Shown here piece after piece: positions 42,759 through 55,089 of a stretch of 64,000 nt of DNA. The stretch comes from Metaphire vulgaris. Lineage: Eukaryota; Annelida; Clitellata; Crassiclitellata; Megascolecidae. Positions within the stretch are counted from its first letter, which is position 1. The number at the start of each line of letters is the position of its first letter. Below the pieces are notes generated by a model that was given only the letters and a program-made list of their open reading frames with translations, was not told the origin of the DNA and ran no database searches. Location: positions 6,682,668 to 6,746,667 of the forward strand of contig CM030834.1 in assembly GCA_018105865.1 (NCBI GenBank), written 5' to 3'. The translations under genes were made by a program, and so were the position numbers.

Positions 42759-43165
42759 ATGCGCATCCCTGAGCGCATCATCTACAAGCGATGCTGCCTG
42801 ACAGTCCGGGCCCTCAATGATCCCGCCTGCCCAGTCTACTTGGCTGAACTTGTGGATAGGCCATCGCTTACTGACTGTCGGCGGCAGCTTCGTTCATGTA
42901 ATCGGGTCCAATTGGTTGTACTCCCTCCATCTAAGACAGTGAAATTTGGGGAGAGGTCTTTCACCCGGGGGAATCCCCTCCTCTGGAATTCGCTGCCCGA
43001 CATTGTGACTAATGCGACTAGTCTAGAAATGTTTGCTACCAGACTAAAGACGCACTTGTTTAACATCTCATTTAAGTGCAATCTGTAAAGCGCTCTTGAT
43101 CTTGGCCTGCTGTGACTATAGCGCTATACAAGTTGGCATATTAACTAACTAACTAACTAACTATA
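42759..43165 (+). mobile_element. LINE C-terminal fragment (copy 2 of tandem pair)
   Basis: Encodes KRCCLTVRALNDPACPVYLA, RRQLRSCNRVQLVVLPPSKT, FTRGNPLLWNSLPDIVT and FATRLKTHLFNISF, with a (TAAC)n tail (taactaactaactaac) at 43141-43162. Same family as 42380 and 48340. Confidence 0.88.
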
Positions 43166-43220
43166 GAACTAAAGCGAGTATTTGTTAGGTCAGTAGTTAA
43201 AGCCCTTAACAGTGCCTATG

Positions 43221-43634
43221 GGGTCATCCATAAATGACGTCACGCACTTAGGGGGAAGGGTGTTCAAACATTTGTGACGAAGTGGGACGACGGGGGAGAA
43301 GGTTTTCAGAAATATGACGTCACATAATATTAAATATTTTTATTAATAACGCAATGCTATGTTGCCGCAAAATTGAACGTGTTTTGCACTTATAATTAGG
43401 CCTATTATAGGCCTACTTCATAAAAAAGAATTTGAAAAAGTTTCTGAATATTGTTTCAACTATAATAATTATAATGAATATTTTCAAACGAAACATTAAT
43501 TTGGACATTGGAAAGACGACAAGATGATGGGGTTAACGCGTTGTGACGTCATATTTGACTTTTTGTGACGACGTGTGACGAGGGGAAAGGGTCAAAAACT
43601 GCCAAAATCGCGTGACGTCATTTATGGACGGCCC
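43221..43634. mobile_element. MITE with GGGYCRTCCATAAATGACGTCACGC ends
   Basis: About 25-bp inverted ends differ at two positions. Flanking tatg on both sides is a possible short target duplication. Interior has tgacgacg/cgtcgtc-like repeats and several TGACGTCA sites. Confidence 0.8.
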
Positions 43635-43942
43635 TATGCACCAATTCAATCACCTCCGCACCCAGATAACTCTTCGCCCAATCACTTCTCCCATCAACGC
43701 AGCTCACACACGCACTCACATACAGCACACTCATGTACCGCATTTTCAAAAGTCTCCGTTAAAATATCCGAAAAAATGACTTAAGCCTGGATATTTTGCC
43801 CGACAGTCCTAAGACGGGAGCTGCAACTTAGGTTTTGTAATCGCCGCACTCCTTTGGGACAGTGGCGTAACTAGGGTCAAACATGGAACCCGGGCATATA
43901 ACCAAATCAACGACAATCCTGACTTAAAACTTAAAAACTTTG

Positions 43943-44059
43943 CGTGATTTAAAGTGGCTTAGGAGGCATTACTGTCTGCGTGAAAGCCACTAAGGGCGCT
44001 AACGGGGCTTGAACCCGCTCCGTCAGCCTACCGCTCCAGCGCATAACCCATTCTGCCAT
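43943..44059 (-). mobile_element. tRNA-derived SINE (copy 2)
   Basis: Same boundaries and boxes as 6588-6708 (A-box-like GCAGAATGGGTTATGCGCTG and B-box-like GGTTCAAGCCCCG on the minus strand). The B box here is closer to consensus. Confidence 0.7.
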
Positions 44060-44339
44060 TTTTCGAAAAGTTCAGTCTTCACGTCGTGTTTATCAATTCA
44101 AATGTCAAAATATATCAAATGATTGATCGCGATTGTATGATTTGTTGCGTCAACAACTTCAGTGGGTCTACAGTATAACGCCACCACATTAAAATTGTTT
44201 GTTTGCCCAACCCGGGCAGAAAGCAAAGTAACCCGTGCATTGTCCCTAATTGCCTGGGCATGGTTATCCACTGCATTGGGATTGGACCGGTCACTAGATG
44301 TCACTAGCAACGCACTAGCCATCGGATCATCGTCGCTGA

Positions 44340-44530
44340 TAATTATGTACTTCTATAGCATCAATTCTAATACCCAAGGGTATCAATCAATGGTACTTCA
44401 AATCCATCTGCAAAAAACCAGGTCATTCCAGAGATCAGTCAGAGGGAAAGAGTAAGACCGACTATGGAGGAAAAGCTAACTGAAAGAGATGTGTTTTAAA
44501 GTCTGGATCTGAAAATATTCAATGAATTGG
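44340..44530 (-). mobile_element. LINE 3' UTR fragment
   Basis: ggtacttcaaatccatctgc, accaggtcattccagagatc and gctaactgaaagagatgtgt match the 3' end of the LINE at 21657-21800. The same 3' UTR appears on the plus strand at 55960-56050 and 53690-53800, and partially at 45375-45420. Confidence 0.7.
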
Positions 44531-44703
44531 AAAAGCTGACTACAGATTAAGTACTCCAGTTCTAACTCTAATCTTACAGCCTTTTCCTTGCATACACGCA
44601 GGACTTTGTACTTTAATACATAGACTTTTAAGTAAGTAAAATCTCGTGAATCTCTATAGCGCTTTCGAAAGCACGTACCGTAGTTGCTGCTTATTCCTAT
44701 AGG

Positions 44704-44888
44704 CAGTGTTTTATCCAGGCCTGTTAGGAGGGGAGATTCCCCCCAAAAAACACCCTCAAAATTCCCCCTCCCAAATCCCAGCAATTATACAAATTTTGCA
44801 TTGAATTGTGTCTTTTCCCCTCCAAACAACTCGATTTCCCCGAAAGCCTCGATTTCCCCCAAAGGTCTGGAGTCTGGATAAAGCACTG
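44704..44888. mobile_element. hAT MITE, CAGTGTTTTATCCAG family (copy 2)
   Basis: Ends CAGTGTTTTATCCAG / CTGGATAAAGCACTG. Flanks cctatagg/gctgtagg match at 6 of 8. Interior ttgaattgtgtcttttcccctccaaacaa is shared with copies 3 and 4. Confidence 0.85.
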
Positions 44889-45100
44889 GCTGTAGGCAAT
44901 AATCCAGTCCACATGCTCGCCATTTTGTGGCATTTCGAACGCTCTAAAATAAATTTGAGATCGAATATATTGATAATCCCGGAATTATTTGGCAGACTTT
45001 AAAGATGGAGACTAAGAAAATAGTTTTACTTCTGTTCATGCAGCAACTTCGATTTCATCGCTCCGATGAATTTTTGGATAAATTAATAGCCTGCTGTAAC

Positions 45101-45295
45101 CAGTGTTTTATCCAGGCCTGTTGAGCGGGGAGAATAAATTTAAAAATGTAATTAAAAGTTAAAAATAAATTTCCCAAATGAGTGCATACATATAATTTGA
45201 ATTGAACTGTGTCTTTTCCTCTCCAAACAACTCGATTCTCCTCCGCAATAGCGAAAATTTATAAATTATAGTAAAGGCCTGGAGTCTGGATGGAA
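45101..45295. mobile_element. hAT MITE, CAGTGTTTTATCCAG family (copy 3, diverged)
   Basis: Left end cagtgttttatccaggcctg intact; right end reduced to ggcctggagtctggatgg. An AT-rich insertion (aataaatttaaaaatgtaat...) replaces part of the interior. The same inserted sequence recurs at 45590-45640. Confidence 0.7.
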
Positions 45296-45694
45296 AAGTT
45301 CTAGCCTATAGGCGCTTAATCTACAGTTGAAATAGTAGCTATGACCTAAGCGTTTTGGAACTAACAGCAAAGTCAATTCCAGAGATCAGCCAAGAGTGGG
45401 AGTGGAGAAGCAGCAAGGCAGACTTTGAAAAACTGCAGACTAAGAAAGTCTAGTTGTACTTCTGTTCATGCAGCAACTCACGATTTCAACACCAGCCGAT
45501 GTTAATATGGGACAAATTAATTAATTTAGCAAGAGCAGCGGTCTATTAAATTGCTGATTGAAACGGCAATGGAATGAGCGATAACAGAATAAATTTAAAA
45601 ATGTAATTATAAGTTAAAAATAAATTTCAACCAAATGAGTGCATACCGATATAATCCAGAATTTAAAAAGTTAATATTAGTGATTAATTAATTA

Positions 45695-45900
45695 GTCACT
45701 ATGGGGGACATTTTCCAACTGATACAAAGGAAATCCCAGCACTGGTATTTCATTGAAGTTTTACTCAACTGGTATTCCAAATGTAATGTTATGGTTAGAT
45801 GGGGTAATGCCTTATCAGAATCTTTTACTGCAGTGGCAAAAAATGCATTAAATAATCAGGGTTCTTCATTAACCTTTGCTATTTGCTGTTTATATTGAGT
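45695..45900 (+). mobile_element. LINE reverse transcriptase fragment
   Basis: VLLNWYSKCNVMVRWGNALS resembles the RT segment just before motif B in some LINEs. The frame then ends. No further domains are readable. Confidence 0.55.
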
Positions 45901-47428
45901 TTGATGTAATTTTCCTGTCCGTTGCTCTGTGACTAAATTCTGGAAACTGGCATTCTTCAATATCAATCATTTTGTTTGTTGGATGTTTATTGTATGCTGA
46001 TTGATATCTTATTGGTGTCACACTCTATATCCGGCTCTTTCACATGCTGGATATTTCCACCAAGTTGACTTTGTGGATTTACTCTTTGCAAATTTAATGT
46101 GAAGAAATCTAGTTGGTGATGTGATTTTTGGGACACGTTGCAATATCGCATGTGCTGTATTTTTCTTTGGATGGTGTATTTTTCTTTCCAGGTCTTTGGT
46201 GATGGTATCTCGGGGTGATCCATATAAAAAGCTGGCAGGCAGGTTTCAGTATTTTTATTTGTTTCAGTGCTAAATGAAAATTTTTCCAGATCTTTTAATT
46301 GCCTTCAGTTGTCGCAGCAGAGCTCTTCTTCAGAATTCTTATGCGTTAACCTGGTAAAGATCTATTGTCTTCCAAGATTGTAGTTTGTATGGTATCTCTA
46401 CCACATTTCCAAACAAAAGTATTCTTTTAATGCTTTTGACAGACACCATTGTCTTTGTCTTCTCAATGTTTATCGACAAAACATGCGAGGCTGATAATGC
46501 TCAGTATATCAGAGTCCTGACGGGTTTGGATCATCTTGCATGCTATTGGATGTCAAAATCGACAAGCATCCTTTGTTAATAGATATGAGAAGAAGCCACT
46601 GTACTTTGCTCAGTGCATTACTAGAATTTGTCTGAGGGCAGAGGCTGTACTGTGATAAAGTTTGTTCTTAGTTTGTTTGCTTTTTTTAAAGGTTTATTTT
46701 ATTATTATTATTTTATTATTATTATATTTATTATTATTTAGTTTTGTTCAGTTGATTTGTGTTTTCAGCCCAGGGTTGTTTGACTACTGGTTGTCAACTA
46801 CTTTTTATGAAATGCTTGAAACGAATAAAGATGATTATTTAATATTACAAATCTTTCTTTTTCAGCCAGTAATTTCAAAATTTATAAATTATAGTAAAAT
46901 CCAACGATTCAAAACTTGAAAAGTTCTAGTCTGCGTCACTGCTTTCTAAAACCATGTATGCCTAACTAGTAACTATGACCAGCGTTGTGGAACTAACATA
47001 AAAGAGACTTCCATTCCATCGTGTTCCTTTGCAGAGAAAAGTAAAAGTATTGATTTTGTCCATTCAGCTGGCATCCTACCTACCTTCCAGATCAGAAAAT
47101 GGCACATGCCAAAAGTATAGAACAAGATTATGTCAGCATTTGTAATCATCAAAGGCAAAATGTCATTTATAGGACTCTTATTATTCTTAAGTTATCCGGA
47201 CCCCAGTGACTTCTTCTTTCAGGATGTTGTTGGGCTGTCAGGGTTAGGGGGTGTTATAGTTTTAGCCTAATTCCACAAGTTCCCTAACCTCACCCTAACA
47301 CTAACCCTAACCCTAAGCATTTCTTAGTATCTCTTCACTGGGGTCTGGATAACGGGAAAGTACAGATTATAGTTCTATATATTGCAATCTTCTATAGGCC
47401 CTACAGACTGCAGCTTATAAGGTCACGT
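45901..47428. other. Intergenic, decayed repeats
   Basis: Poly-T/(TTA)n at 46677-46740. Interstitial telomere-like ccctaacctcaccctaacac...ccctaaccctaa at 47283-47315. No gene that I can support. Confidence 0.4.
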
Positions 47429-47582
47429 CAGTGTTCTATCTAGGGATGTAAGGGGGACATTCCCCCTCCAACCACAAAAATCCTCCCAAATCCCAGCACT
47501 GACGCGAATGTTTGCATTGAACTGTGTCTCTTCTCCTCTAGCTAAGACAATCGCCCAGGATTGGAGTCTGAATAAAACACTG
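47429..47582. mobile_element. hAT MITE, CAGTGTTTTATCCAG family (copy 4)
   Basis: Ends CAGTGTTCTATCTAG and CTGAATAAAACACTG with a perfect 8-bp duplication ggtcacgt (47421-47428, 47583-47590). This copy fixes the boundaries and superfamily for all four. Confidence 0.92.
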
Positions 47583-47790
47583 GGTCACGTCTTTCTTGCA
47601 TGTGACAAAAAATGCATTAAACAATAACAATATCTAAGTTTCGAAGATTAAAGAGCAGCATAAGGAAACTGTAATGTAGACCTATAGTTTAACTATGAAT
47701 TTGTCAATACAAGCGGGGCATTTTCTATATAAACTTGCATTTTCCTGCTCGCTATGTAGTATGTACAGGCTCAGCTATTGGCAGATTAGC

Positions 47791-48196
47791 CATGGGCGTA
47801 AAACACGGGGGACGGCGAGGGACGGTCCCCCGAATAATTAGTTGGCGGGGGACAGAGTATCAATCACCCCCAATGTTTTGGGCTATATGATCAAAAATTC
47901 TATCCTACCCATGATGTTATGATGTTGATGCCAGAATTACGCCAAATCCGCATTCTCTCATTTCGGGTGACCTTTTTTGCATGTCATGGTATTTGGAGAG
48001 GGAAAAATATAGGCTAAAAATATCAGGATGACCTTTTTTGCTTGTCAAAATGTATTTCATGGGCTATTTTAAGTCTCCGCCATAATATGCAATACCCCCC
48101 ATAATGGAGGGGAATTTTTATATTTCTGGGGGAGTCAACTTTTTAAAAGTTATTCTATCTCCCCTCCCCAATGTTGACGCCAGGTTTACGTCACTG
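47791..48196. mobile_element. hAT MITE, CATGGGCGTAAA / TTTACGTCACTG
   Basis: 406 bp; flanks agattagc/ggattagc match at 7 of 8. Contains two copies of the GACCTTTTTTGCTTGTCA-like motif (47967 and 48027). Confidence 0.8.
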
Positions 48197-48339
48197 GGAT
48201 TAGCCCATCGTGTTGAAATTCGGATTATGAAATTTTGTACTCAGATATTGACTATGAAAGCATAACTAACCGCTAACTAAAAGTATTGGTTGAAGTGTTA
48301 CTTATCAATTGTAACTATATCAGTAGACGCCAATGCATT

Positions 48340-48690
48340 CTATTCTATTCTACTTGATAATTTGTGTAACGCTGTAGCATAGCTGAAGCCAAAGTCAAGA
48401 GCGTTTAACGGAGGATGTTCATAAGAAATGCGGAATAAATGCATTTTGAGGGCAGACGTGAACACCTCAAAGGATGTAGTCGAGGTCACTGAAACGGGAA
48501 GCGCGTTGCAGAGGAGAGGGTTGCCGCTGGTCACGGGATCTTTCCCCAGCATAACCGTCCTGGACGGGGGGGACGTAGAGGCAAATTCGCTCGTTAGATC
48601 GCAACTGTTTCCGACAGTGACGTCGGCCGCTGTATAAGCACAGACAGGTATTCCGGGCAGAAGGGATCGTTCAGCGCTCGAAATGTCAAC
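48340..48690 (-). mobile_element. LINE C-terminal fragment
   Basis: RTVMLGKDPVTSGNPLLCNA LPVSVTSTTSFEVFTSALKM HLFRISY: same family as 42759-43165, with a gaatagaatagaat tail. Its 5' end stops at the palindrome that starts at 48697. Confidence 0.85.
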
Positions 48691-48696
48691 GAACAA

Positions 48697-48800
48697 CGCT
48701 ATTAGAATCTACATTGGCTACACTGACTGAAGATTTCGGAGCGTATAGTTATACGCTCCGAAATCTTCAGTCAGTGTAGCCAATGTAGATTCTAATAGCG
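48697..48800. repeat. 104-bp near-perfect palindrome (51-bp arms, 2-bp spacer)
   Basis: Left arm 48697-48747 and right arm 48750-48800 are exact inverted copies separated by gt. Centre: gcgtata-gt-tatacgc. Single-stranded it would form a perfect 51-bp hairpin. Confidence 0.97.
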
Positions 48801-50485
48801 AATGAGTTTTTGAATATCATTGCGTTCACTAAAACCATTGTATATTTTCAAAGTCTTAGAATTTCACAAAATCTCTTACTTCACCTTTTGTGATCTTTGA
48901 CGAACGTTGACGTAAAGTGAAGTAAACGCTTCACATTATCCAAACTCCAAAGTATGACACCGGAGACGCGAAACGTGCACTCTGTTTGCACTATACTCAT
49001 AGATTGATGCTATTGGCCGCGACTGAAAGAGACTTTTACAGCCTGAAGAGCTAGCTAGCTCTAAGGGCTCAAGGCAAGTTGAACCACAACTGCCTTCAGC
49101 GAGGGTTGTTTCCTAGGCACTGATTGATCGCAGTTGAAAATGGTCGTAAGACATGGAACAGGCGCAGATGAACTCAATTCAAACAATTGGTTCTGTTTCT
49201 TGCGATCATTTCCCCATTCGTCTGTTAAGATTCTTTTCCGGTCCATGATACCCGCTAAGTGTGAAGCAAGTCCTTGGTCTTTGCGGTTGAATTTAAGTCA
49301 TTCGATAAGCTGCTTGTTGCTTTAAACTTTAGAGCCTTTGTTGATCTATTAGGCACTGGACAATCATTGATCGCACATCAAATTGTGTCGTGCAATTTAA
49401 GCCTTGAACTTCAAAGACTTTTCGGTTCTTCAAAAAAGGCGAATGGGTTCGAGGCATTCGATGGCTTCTTCTTTCATCCATTCAGTTTGGGATTTAACCT
49501 CATTCTGACCGAGCGAAGGATAAGGGCGTTCCCGCTATCCGCTGCAAATTCCCGACAGCGCTTCCTAACTCAGCAACATAAGATTGTACGGAGATCTGTT
49601 GCTTTCACCACACGCTTGGTACATTTGTCATGTTGGGATTTCTGCTCTTAAAAATGACTGTGCTGTGCAAACGCCGAGAAAATGAGCAAAAAGCACCAAA
49701 TGACCATGATGCCCAATCCATTCACTTTTACCCATTCCGTCTATGGGTCAGACAAAAGCAAGACGATCGTAAGGCCTAAACTGCGAGCAAAGTGCTCGTC
49801 AGCGTTCAAAATCTGCGATTTTTCGCAACTCTTACCCGATGCTTTTTAAATCGCTGAGCAGCATCTGAAGATCGATTGTTTTGTAGGTATATTTTAATTG
49901 GCTATGCTCCGATCGACGGTCATAAATTAAACCAATAGGCCCAGTAAAAAGCAATGTTTATTAAGCACCTACTGCAGCCAGAGGCGGATCTAGGTGCCGG
50001 GCGGGTATATATGTCCTTAGGCGCCGAGGTGGGGGCCGGGGCGGCGGCGCCAAAATTGGGTTTAAGGTAGGAAAATATGCAAAAACAGATCAGTGGTAGG
50101 AGTTTCGGGAGGAGTTTCGAGATCGCCATTTCGTTCGATGACGACCTTTTTTGCTTGTCAGGGTTTTCCGAAGTTGAGGGTGCGACATCACAATCCTTTG
50201 TACTCTGTTAGAAAAAATGGTTCGGCCAATGGTATTCTAACGGTATTATACCTGGAAAAGGTATTTCAGCATAACGGAAAACCTTTTTAAGGGTTTGACG
50301 TTTCAAACCTTTAAAACCATTTATAGGCATTTTAGAAAACCTCTGGAAGGTTTTCTGGAGTAAATGCAAACCTTTTATGCATGGGTATTCAATGTCGAAC
50401 CTTTACATAACCATCTCGTTTGGTTTTTGATAAAACCTTTAGGGCCTACTAAAGACAATCTAATTAAAGCTCTTAGAGGCCTATA
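48801..50485. other. Intergenic stretch; weak ORFs only
   Basis: 49274-49651 (+) is open for 125 codons, but no domain is recognised. Fragments on the other strand look like a decayed retroelement. A hAT-type left end (cagaggcggatctaggtg, 49979) and a CGACCTTTTTTGCTTGTCA motif (50142) lie near 50 kb. Confidence 0.3.
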
Positions 50486-50550
50486 CAGTGGCGGCTCCAG
50501 GATTTGGCAATTGGGTGGCCGTTGGAGTGGCAGCTTCTAAACATGGGGAC
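50486..50550. mobile_element. hAT MITE, CAGTGGCGGCTC family (copy C, 3'-truncated)
   Basis: cagtggcggctccaggattt and gagtggcagcttctaaacat match copies A, B and D, then similarity stops. Confidence 0.8.
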
Positions 50551-50947
50551 CCACCATCACAGACGTCATTTCACTGTTTTCGGGTATACCCGGGCGCCGA
50601 AGCTTCGCCTCTGACTGCAGCTGGAAACACAAGCAGAAGTCATAGGCCTATGTTGCAAATGTCGCTACGTAATCCTAGATGCTGTCCAGAATCATGCTGC
50701 TTGTGATTGTTTCGCCATCGAAAAGCCGACAGGTAACTGGGAAACAGTCCACGGCTAGTTCCCGATTGGTAACGAAGCTTGCGCTTCGCCTGCATCCACA
50801 GACCATCGACAGTCTCTGTGTGGATATCTGCCTGCACCAGGTCAACAAAGTTATGAGCATGCACAACAGCTTTGCGTCTGTATAGGCCTTCGCCATTTTT
50901 AATATGATTCACATTGGCATATCCTCGCTACGCGTAACCACGAGTAG

Positions 50948-51221
50948 CAGAGGCGTAGCGAGAGTGGCAGGGGGCATATGCCCCCCGGGCGCCGAGGTGA
51001 GGGGGCCCAAAATCGGGTATTTGGGTAAGTGAAATGCATGATAAATAAGAAGAAACATGTGCGACGACCTTTTTTGCTTGTCTGCAGTATAAGGAGAGGG
51101 GCGCCGTAAGAGTTGAGGGGCGCCGAGAACGATGTGACGACCTTTTTTGCTCGTCAGCAGTGTTAGGGGCGCCAATGGTACATTTTGCCCCAGGGCGCCG
51201 GATACCCTCGCTACGCCACTG
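50948..51221. mobile_element. hAT MITE, CAGTGGCGTAGCGAGG family (copy 2)
   Basis: Ends CAGAGGCGTAGCGAG and CTCGCTACGCCACTG. Flanks acgagtag/acgtgtag match at 7 of 8. Contains two CGACCTTTTTTGCTYGTC motifs (51063, 51138). Confidence 0.88.
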
Positions 51222-51269
51222 ACGTGTAGCCATCAGGAGACTCGGGCACGGCGAATGAAATTCATGGAC

Positions 51270-51566
51270 CAGTGGCGGTTCTAGGAATTTTTGGTGAGGG
51301 GATGAAAAATTGTTTATAGGAAGTTGGTGTTGGGGATGCAAAGTGAAGAGAAAAAAAGAAAAGAGAGAAAAAGGTAATTGTTTGCCCACTAAATGTTAAT
51401 AAACCTTGCAAAAAAGGTCGACAACCTAAAAAAAGGAAGGTAATTCGCAGTATTTTCACTAAATTAAAAAAAAACTCACCTGAAAATAGGTTGACAAGCA
51501 AAAAAGGTCATCCGGAACCCCGGTGGGGGATGCAGCCCAGTCATCAACATGGTGGATCCGCCACTG
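51270..51566. mobile_element. hAT MITE, CAGTGGCGGTTC / GGATCCGCCACTG
   Basis: 297 bp; flanks tcatggac/catgggac are close (one-base gap). Contains TTGACAAGCAAAAAAGGTCA at 51491, the reverse complement of the recurring motif. Confidence 0.75.
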
Positions 51567-51676
51567 CATGGGACGTTGACATTTCGCGCAGCTATTGCTA
51601 TTACGAATTAATCGGTGTCTAGGCGGAAACTTTAGCCAACAACTTCAAACACTCCGTGCGATTGTCCATAGCAGAG

Positions 51677-51719
<43 letters not shown>

Positions 51720-52821
51720 GCAGTAAAACGCGTCTAGAATGTTTAGAAATGTCCCGGGGCGTCAAAGGCGATGGGCGTCAAAAAGATGCCAGTTATGGTT
51801 TTGCCCACCAATTTAATAATTCAGCAGTTCATGTCTCACTAAAGCTGGTAAAATTGACGAGACCTTTTTAAAATTGTCAAGAACCTTCATTTGCCTGTCC
51901 TCCTTTTGGGGAATTAATGGTTAATAACATTCGTTAAACTGGCGAGGACCGCTTTTTGCTCGTCAGACTTTTGGTGAGTCAGGGGCACAATATGTCTACT
52001 TCGACCCCGGGCGCTGCCAACCCACGTTACGCCACTGGACATCATGGAGTTGATAAGAGAACTGATCTCAAACAGCGATGACCTCAGCTGTCGAAGCTAA
52101 ATAGAACCAGCCGACGACACATGCAACGCGGACAAAAATGCTAGCGAAAGTTGTCTCGATGACTATTTTTTTACTAGAAGGCCAAATCTTTTAATTATTG
52201 CTTGAGATCAGTGCATTTGTTTCTATCGGAACCTTCTCCAGAATTTTTTTAAAACTTGTCTATGGGTTTATAATTTTATTGCTTTTCGAGTTTCAACCGA
52301 CTCCATATCGATGCTCAATAATTCGCGTTCTAATTGAGGTTTAAACCATAACGAGCTATAATAATAGCGCTGTAGTCTATAAATAAACAAAAATCGCTTG
52401 ATCAAGTATGAGTAAACACCCCCGAAATAAAATTCTTACTACGGTCTTTTGAAGTTCAGACAAACTTAATAATAAAAAATTCAAAATAAATTCTTGCTAC
52501 AATTAATCTATTATGGCATAATTAGGTCTATAAGCACTGACAGCCATTCGTCCGGACTCCGGATTAGCCTACACCGGACCGTTCGCAGCTAATCTGTTGC
52601 GCTGTTTTTCATGACCTCGATCGACTCTGGGCGTTTAAATTCATTCGAACCATGAAATTTGCCAAATTGAAAGTTGACACAGATAAGATAGGGTTGAGTT
52701 TTATCACCGATATTACATAGAATGTCGAGAGTTTTGTTTTCCGTTCCCATATTTTTTGAAGATCGAATACGAATCTGTGAATTAGGCTTAATTAGATCAT
52801 GTGCTTCGAACCGACCGACTA

Positions 52822-52858
<37 letters not shown>

Positions 52859-53689
52859 CGAATACTAAAACGACTAAACGAATAATAATTATATTTTCCG
52901 GAATATCAGAGTACTTACATCCCTTCTGCTAAGTACAACGGAAAGTAGCGGAAAGTAAAATTGTCTGCCTCCAAGTTCTGTTAGGCCTTATATGCTCCCA
53001 CCCCGATCAGTATTGTTCCGGCGAAACGTTGGCTAGGGCCACTCTCGTGTGTCCCAAATGGGAGAAGAGTGAACCCAGGCTGAACCCAGGCTGAGCTAAC
53101 CACGTGTTCATAGTATCATCTGCACCCCCACATGTACAGTATGGCCCACATCATAGACGAAACGGCCTTAGGTTAATTATTTACGAAGGACAGACAGTGT
53201 GCTTGCTGTACGCCAGGGCAACGAAGGCGGCCCGTTGGTCGGCTGCATTGCTTGGATCACAAGGCACTTGAGACCATCTCATCATCAGATGAGGGCGCCC
53301 TGTAGGCCCTAAAGCCTGTCCATAATGTCAACGATAGAATGAAATAAAATCATAAGATACACTACAGTATTTTATTTTGTGAGGTAGGCAAAGGTAAAAC
53401 AAACAAATGGTGTCGTAGTTTTGGTGAATTAAATTGATTTCCACAAGGTGCGAGATTCAGTGGACGAAAAAAGATAGATTTCGCCTAAAATGCATACAAA
53501 TGTCACTTCCATTTATTCTATGCAATTATTCTAATTTCTAGTTTATTACCATTGCATTATGAAATTAAGACAGCTTTGTGAGGACTTTTGTGTGTGCGAT
53601 AATAATATATTATAATAATACCGAATATATAGTAAGCTAAAATCACGTTTCTTTTCGTGTTACCTTCCCCCTTTTCTTTCATTCATAGT
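51567..53689. other. Intergenic stretch with microsatellites
   Basis: (GT)n 51680-51716 and (CA)n 52825-52854. A right hAT end (cgttacgccactg, about 52024-52036) without a partner. No gene recognised. Confidence 0.5.
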
Positions 53690-53868
53690 TTGTCTTGCTG
53701 CTTCCCCATTCCCACTTTGAATGATCTCTGGAATTGACCTGGTTTTTCGCGGGTTGGATTTAGAGTACCATTATTATTAGTATTGTTGATGAGCTGAAGA
53801 GTCCATCACGGGCTCTTATTTTTTTGACGATTCCACTCATTAAGTAGCCCTGATAATAATAGAGCACG

Positions 53869-53911
<43 letters not shown>

Positions 53912-55089
53912 CTACTGCGTGATCTAAGTGAGTCAAGTACTGGCTCAGTTGGTAAAAATCAACTTTTTGTTAACGCATAATTTTGCAAATAAGAATTTTA
54001 TTATTAGAAATGGCAAAGTAGTTAGGCCTAACTGTCACAAAATGTGAAAAGAATTTCCAGAGAGCAGCCCTTGGAGGAAGAGACGAGTTTGGCGTGCTTT
54101 TACGAATCTAAACTTAAAATTCAGAAGATCAATCAACGTCAATAATCGTCATTATCATAATGCATAGGACATCAGGCGATATCGCGCCAACCCGAAACCA
54201 AATCAGAGCCGAGACAAGCCGGAAGGTCAGTTGATATGAGTGAGGGTGAGGGAGAGGGAGATGGAGAGGGAGAGGGAGAGAGAGAGCTAAATGGCAGGCC
54301 AAACCAAACAGTACGTTTTAAGTCCGGATATAAAAGATGACAATGAGGTGACAAATGTCTTTGTCTTCATAGTTACATCAAAGATAGACGAGGCAGGCTG
54401 TTCGCCTTAGTTCACCTTCCAGCTCCAATTAATGCAATCGCAACAAATATTACAACTTTTGGAAAATTTTGCTCATTTAACTATTTTAGTGTGAGATCTG
54501 CTGTGATAGTGCACGCTGCGAAATGTTCTGTTATATGCAGATTCGAAGACACGAAGACAACAAATGCTAATGTAGCGAACATAACCATAATTTAAACAAA
54601 AGGCCAAATCTTAACCACTCGTAATCTGGTTATAATTCTATCTATATTATTATAATAAACAACACAGATTTCTGAATTTCAGACAAGAAACACGGGTTTA
54701 CTTGTAGCTCATGGTTAGTGATCTTCATTCTTAAGATGATTTGGAAATTTTCAAATTTGGGCGAAAAGTCCTTCTATTGTGATTGAAAGCAGAAGTGTCA
54801 AAATTTTTAGGGAAATGCAAAATGAAACTTTTCCCCAAAGCTCGGTTATAATTACAAATGATAGTTTTAATTAACCCAATTCTATTCGCAGTCCTTTGCA
54901 CTGGTTTCAGCAGACGCCACAGTCCCTGTTCAATAAAAATCGTTAAAATATATCTACTGTACATAAGAGAATCCCTGTTGGTAGAAGTAGAAATCATGTC
55001 AGTTTTCGCTAATTCCTCTTAGCTAAGAAAGAGTGATATTTTGACTGGCAATACAATCCCTTTAAACAGTCTGTGTATTCAATACTGTG
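53690..55089. other. LINE 3' UTR piece, microsatellites, no gene
   Basis: 53690-53800 matches the LINE 3' UTR at 55950-56050 (gtcttgctgcttccc, tgatctctggaatt/atgacct). (CT)n at 53870-53908 and (GAGAGG)n at 54240-54290. Confidence 0.5.

Noticed and set aside
49274..49651. 125-codon ORF
   Set aside because: No domain, splice support or composition shift; likely a chance frame in a decayed repeat.
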